Below the pieces are notes generated by a model, which saw only the letters and a list, made by a program, of their open reading frames with translations, ran no database searches and was not told where the DNA came from. This document shows, in pieces, positions 62,973 to 64,000 of a stretch of DNA of 64,000 bases (positions within the stretch are counted from its first letter, which is position 1; every line of letters starts with the position of its first letter). Position numbers and translations under genes: made by a program. Origin of the DNA: Berghia stephanieae. Its lineage: Eukaryota; Mollusca; Gastropoda; Nudibranchia; Aeolidiidae. The stretch is taken from positions 3,155,251 to 3,219,250 of the forward strand of contig CM067450.1 in NCBI GenBank assembly GCA_034508935.3, written 5' to 3'.

Positions 62973-64000
62973 ATGGCTGATCAAGATCCTGCTTTGACTG
63001 CTTATATAAACAGTGAGCTGCTGCCACTGAAAAATGGCAATGTGATTTATATCTACCTTCGTCACGACAAAGACATTCCAGTAACTGCAAATTACATACA
63101 TACACTTTTCATCAATCAAAGCTATGACTGCACATGTGATGCAATTGCTTTGAAACTAAGACGTTTGGTGAAGGAATATAAAGCAAAGAAAGAACGAAAG
63201 CGGGATTATCCTAAGTTACAGAGTCTCCTGGCATCCGAATTCAGTGTACCTGTGTCTGGTAGGAAAAGAAATGTTGTGGAGGGGGCTGCTATCGTGGATA
63301 GGGATAATGAGACTCAGGCTGTAAATCCACTGGAATTGAGAAATGATTGTGCAAAATGTCCTGGGGTGCGAGTGGAGAAACAAGGATTATTTAAAAAGCT
63401 CAAGGATACCTGCACCTCTCTTCGGAGACAGAGAAATATAATGTCCAAAACTTATAATGTAAAACGTGTGAATTACAAAATTCAAAGAAAAGACTTAATG
63501 ATAGAAAAAAGGCAGACTGAGTTAAGAAGTTTGAGGAGAGACAAGAAGTTGTTGGAAAGGAGGGTGAAGGCTTTAGAGTTGGTGGGGGAAAGGACTTATT
63601 TTCTCAAGATGTTGGAAAAGGAGAAGAGAAGACGAGTTAATGCTGAAATAGCACTAAACAAAGCAAAGTTAAAATTAAAAAACCTGGAGGATTTGTTACA
63701 GAGTGAGCAAAATAGAATTCTGATTTTGGAAAGTGAATTAGAACAACCAACAAATGGAGACGACGATGTCGTCAATACTCACACAGGACGGTATTGTGAC
63801 AACATGCGACTGGCAATTTATAAATGCTTGGTCAGCAATGTTCCTGTGGAGAAAGCTGGCGACCTGATTCTATTCATCTCCTCTGTTCTTCATGACCAAC
63901 AGCTTTCCTGTGCTCCGGGACCCTCGACTGTTTGCCGCATGGCTCATGAGCTTGGTGTGCTGTCCGACCTCCAGACTGCAGAAGCCATGTTTTTATCGGA
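62973..64000 (+). CDS. transposase-like protein of element 2 (partial, open to window end)
   Basis: An uninterrupted 342-codon frame starts at ATG 62973 (MADQDPALTAYINSELLP) and is still open at 64000. A possible acceptor TTTTTAACTCAAG ends at 62963. After a Lys-rich N-terminus come NDCAKC, a long basic coiled coil (about 63420-63750), then GRYCDNMRLAIYKCLVSNVP and CAPGPSTVCRMAHELGVLSD. That last block aligns with element 1's YSDDVRKTVIGLVCEVGVS and CAQSVLNMIDEGFAISQVQ, in the same position after the coiled coil. The catalytic-like core should follow outside the window. No frame break was seen. Host-gene status is possible but unlikely given the element end at 61580. Confidence 0.8.
   Translation, partial: MADQDPALTAYINSELLPLKNGNVIYIYLRHDKDIPVTANYIHTLFINQSYDCTCDAIALKLRRLVKEYKAKKERKRDYPKLQSLLASEFSVPVSGRKRNVVEGAAIVDRDNETQAVNPLELRNDCAKCPGVRVEKQGLFKKLKDTCTSLRRQRNIMSKTYNVKRVNYKIQRKDLMIEKRQTELRSLRRDKKLLERRVKALELVGERTYFLKMLEKEKRRRVNAEIALNKAKLKLKNLEDLLQSEQNRILILESELEQPTNGDDDVVNTHTGRYCDNMRLAIYKCLVSNVPVEKAGDLILFISSVLHDQQLSCAPGPSTVCRMAHELGVLSDLQTAEAMFLS

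Larger units (their letters stand above)
61580..64000 (+). mobile_element. second member of the novel transposon family, element 2 (right end beyond window)
   Basis: Begins TAGGTACTTTCATCGCGGCC at the point where the family A retroposon is broken. The start matches element 1's TAGCTACTCC at TAG-TACT and following pyrimidines. GACAAAGA (61572-61579) is the expected target duplication. It contains a gene related to the element 1 transposase. Confidence 0.7.

Noticed and set aside
1-64000. Retrovirus, LTR element or Polinton copies
   Set aside because: I saw no paired long direct repeats with a polymerase-like frame between them, and no capsid- or envelope-like frame.

Overview
This is an intron-rich, repeat-saturated, AT-rich animal nuclear window. 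Spliced genes, several tRNA-derived SINE families, TA- and TTAA-flanked MITEs, a THAP/P-type transposon and long trinucleotide tracts together suggest an invertebrate. A lophotrochozoan, possibly a mollusc, is my guess from general look, not something the sequence proves.

Host genes. (1) A CMTR2-like cap-2 methyltransferase runs on the + strand from about 7648 to 36530 in 13 coding exons. Splice phases agree throughout apart from exon 12 and one choice in exon 8. Exon 10 is a giant 2049-bp exon carrying His/Gln-rich, Ser/Pro-rich and 24-copy seven-residue repeat tracts that the vertebrate protein lacks. (2) A YME1L-like mitochondrial i-AAA protease lies on the - strand (55442-57628), with its whole reading frame in one exon.

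Transposons with defined ends. (a) A 6.6-kb P-type element (29234-35855) lies in the last CMTR2 intron. It has about 32-bp inverted ends, a CGCAAAC(C) target duplication and a THAP-domain transposase read in three frames. (b) A 6-kb element (41652-47604) has TAGCTACTCCAAACC ends and a GTCACAG(T) duplication. It encodes a spliced, roughly 1000-residue transposase-like protein on the - strand whose motif order (D...TDRAS...CxxH...GExxFG) resembles hAT-like RNase H folds; I cannot assign it to a named superfamily. It sits inside an older TA-flanked, pogo/Tigger-like non-autonomous element (41257-47819). (c) A second, distant member of the same family starts at 61580 inside a SINE and runs off the window; its uninterrupted gene starts at 62973. 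The two elements share a TAG(C/G)TACT terminus and a homologous protein segment. This pair is the best candidate for an undescribed system.

Layout. 1-7.6 kb: simple repeats, MITEs, SINE pieces and one promoter-like stretch. 7.6-36.5 kb: CMTR2 with repeat-filled introns and the P element. 36.5-37.4 kb: a 54-bp minisatellite that grows out of the CMTR2 stop-codon region. 37.4-41.2 kb: SINEs and a (TAG)n tract. 41.2-47.8 kb: nested transposons. 47.9-55 kb: a dense cluster of one SINE-like family, mostly antisense, including a tail-to-tail pair. An inverted duplication (39.3-40.1 and 51.4-52.4 kb) brackets the transposon region. 55-61.5 kb: YME1L and flanking repeats. 61.6-64 kb: the second novel element.

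Apparent frame breaks in CMTR2 exon 12 (and optionally exon 8), the P transposase (two) and the novel transposase (one) all fall at or beside short homopolymers and each needs only one base. That pattern fits consensus error as well as it fits decay. I saw no CRISPR, no convincing functional tRNA or rRNA gene, and no LTR or virus-like element.
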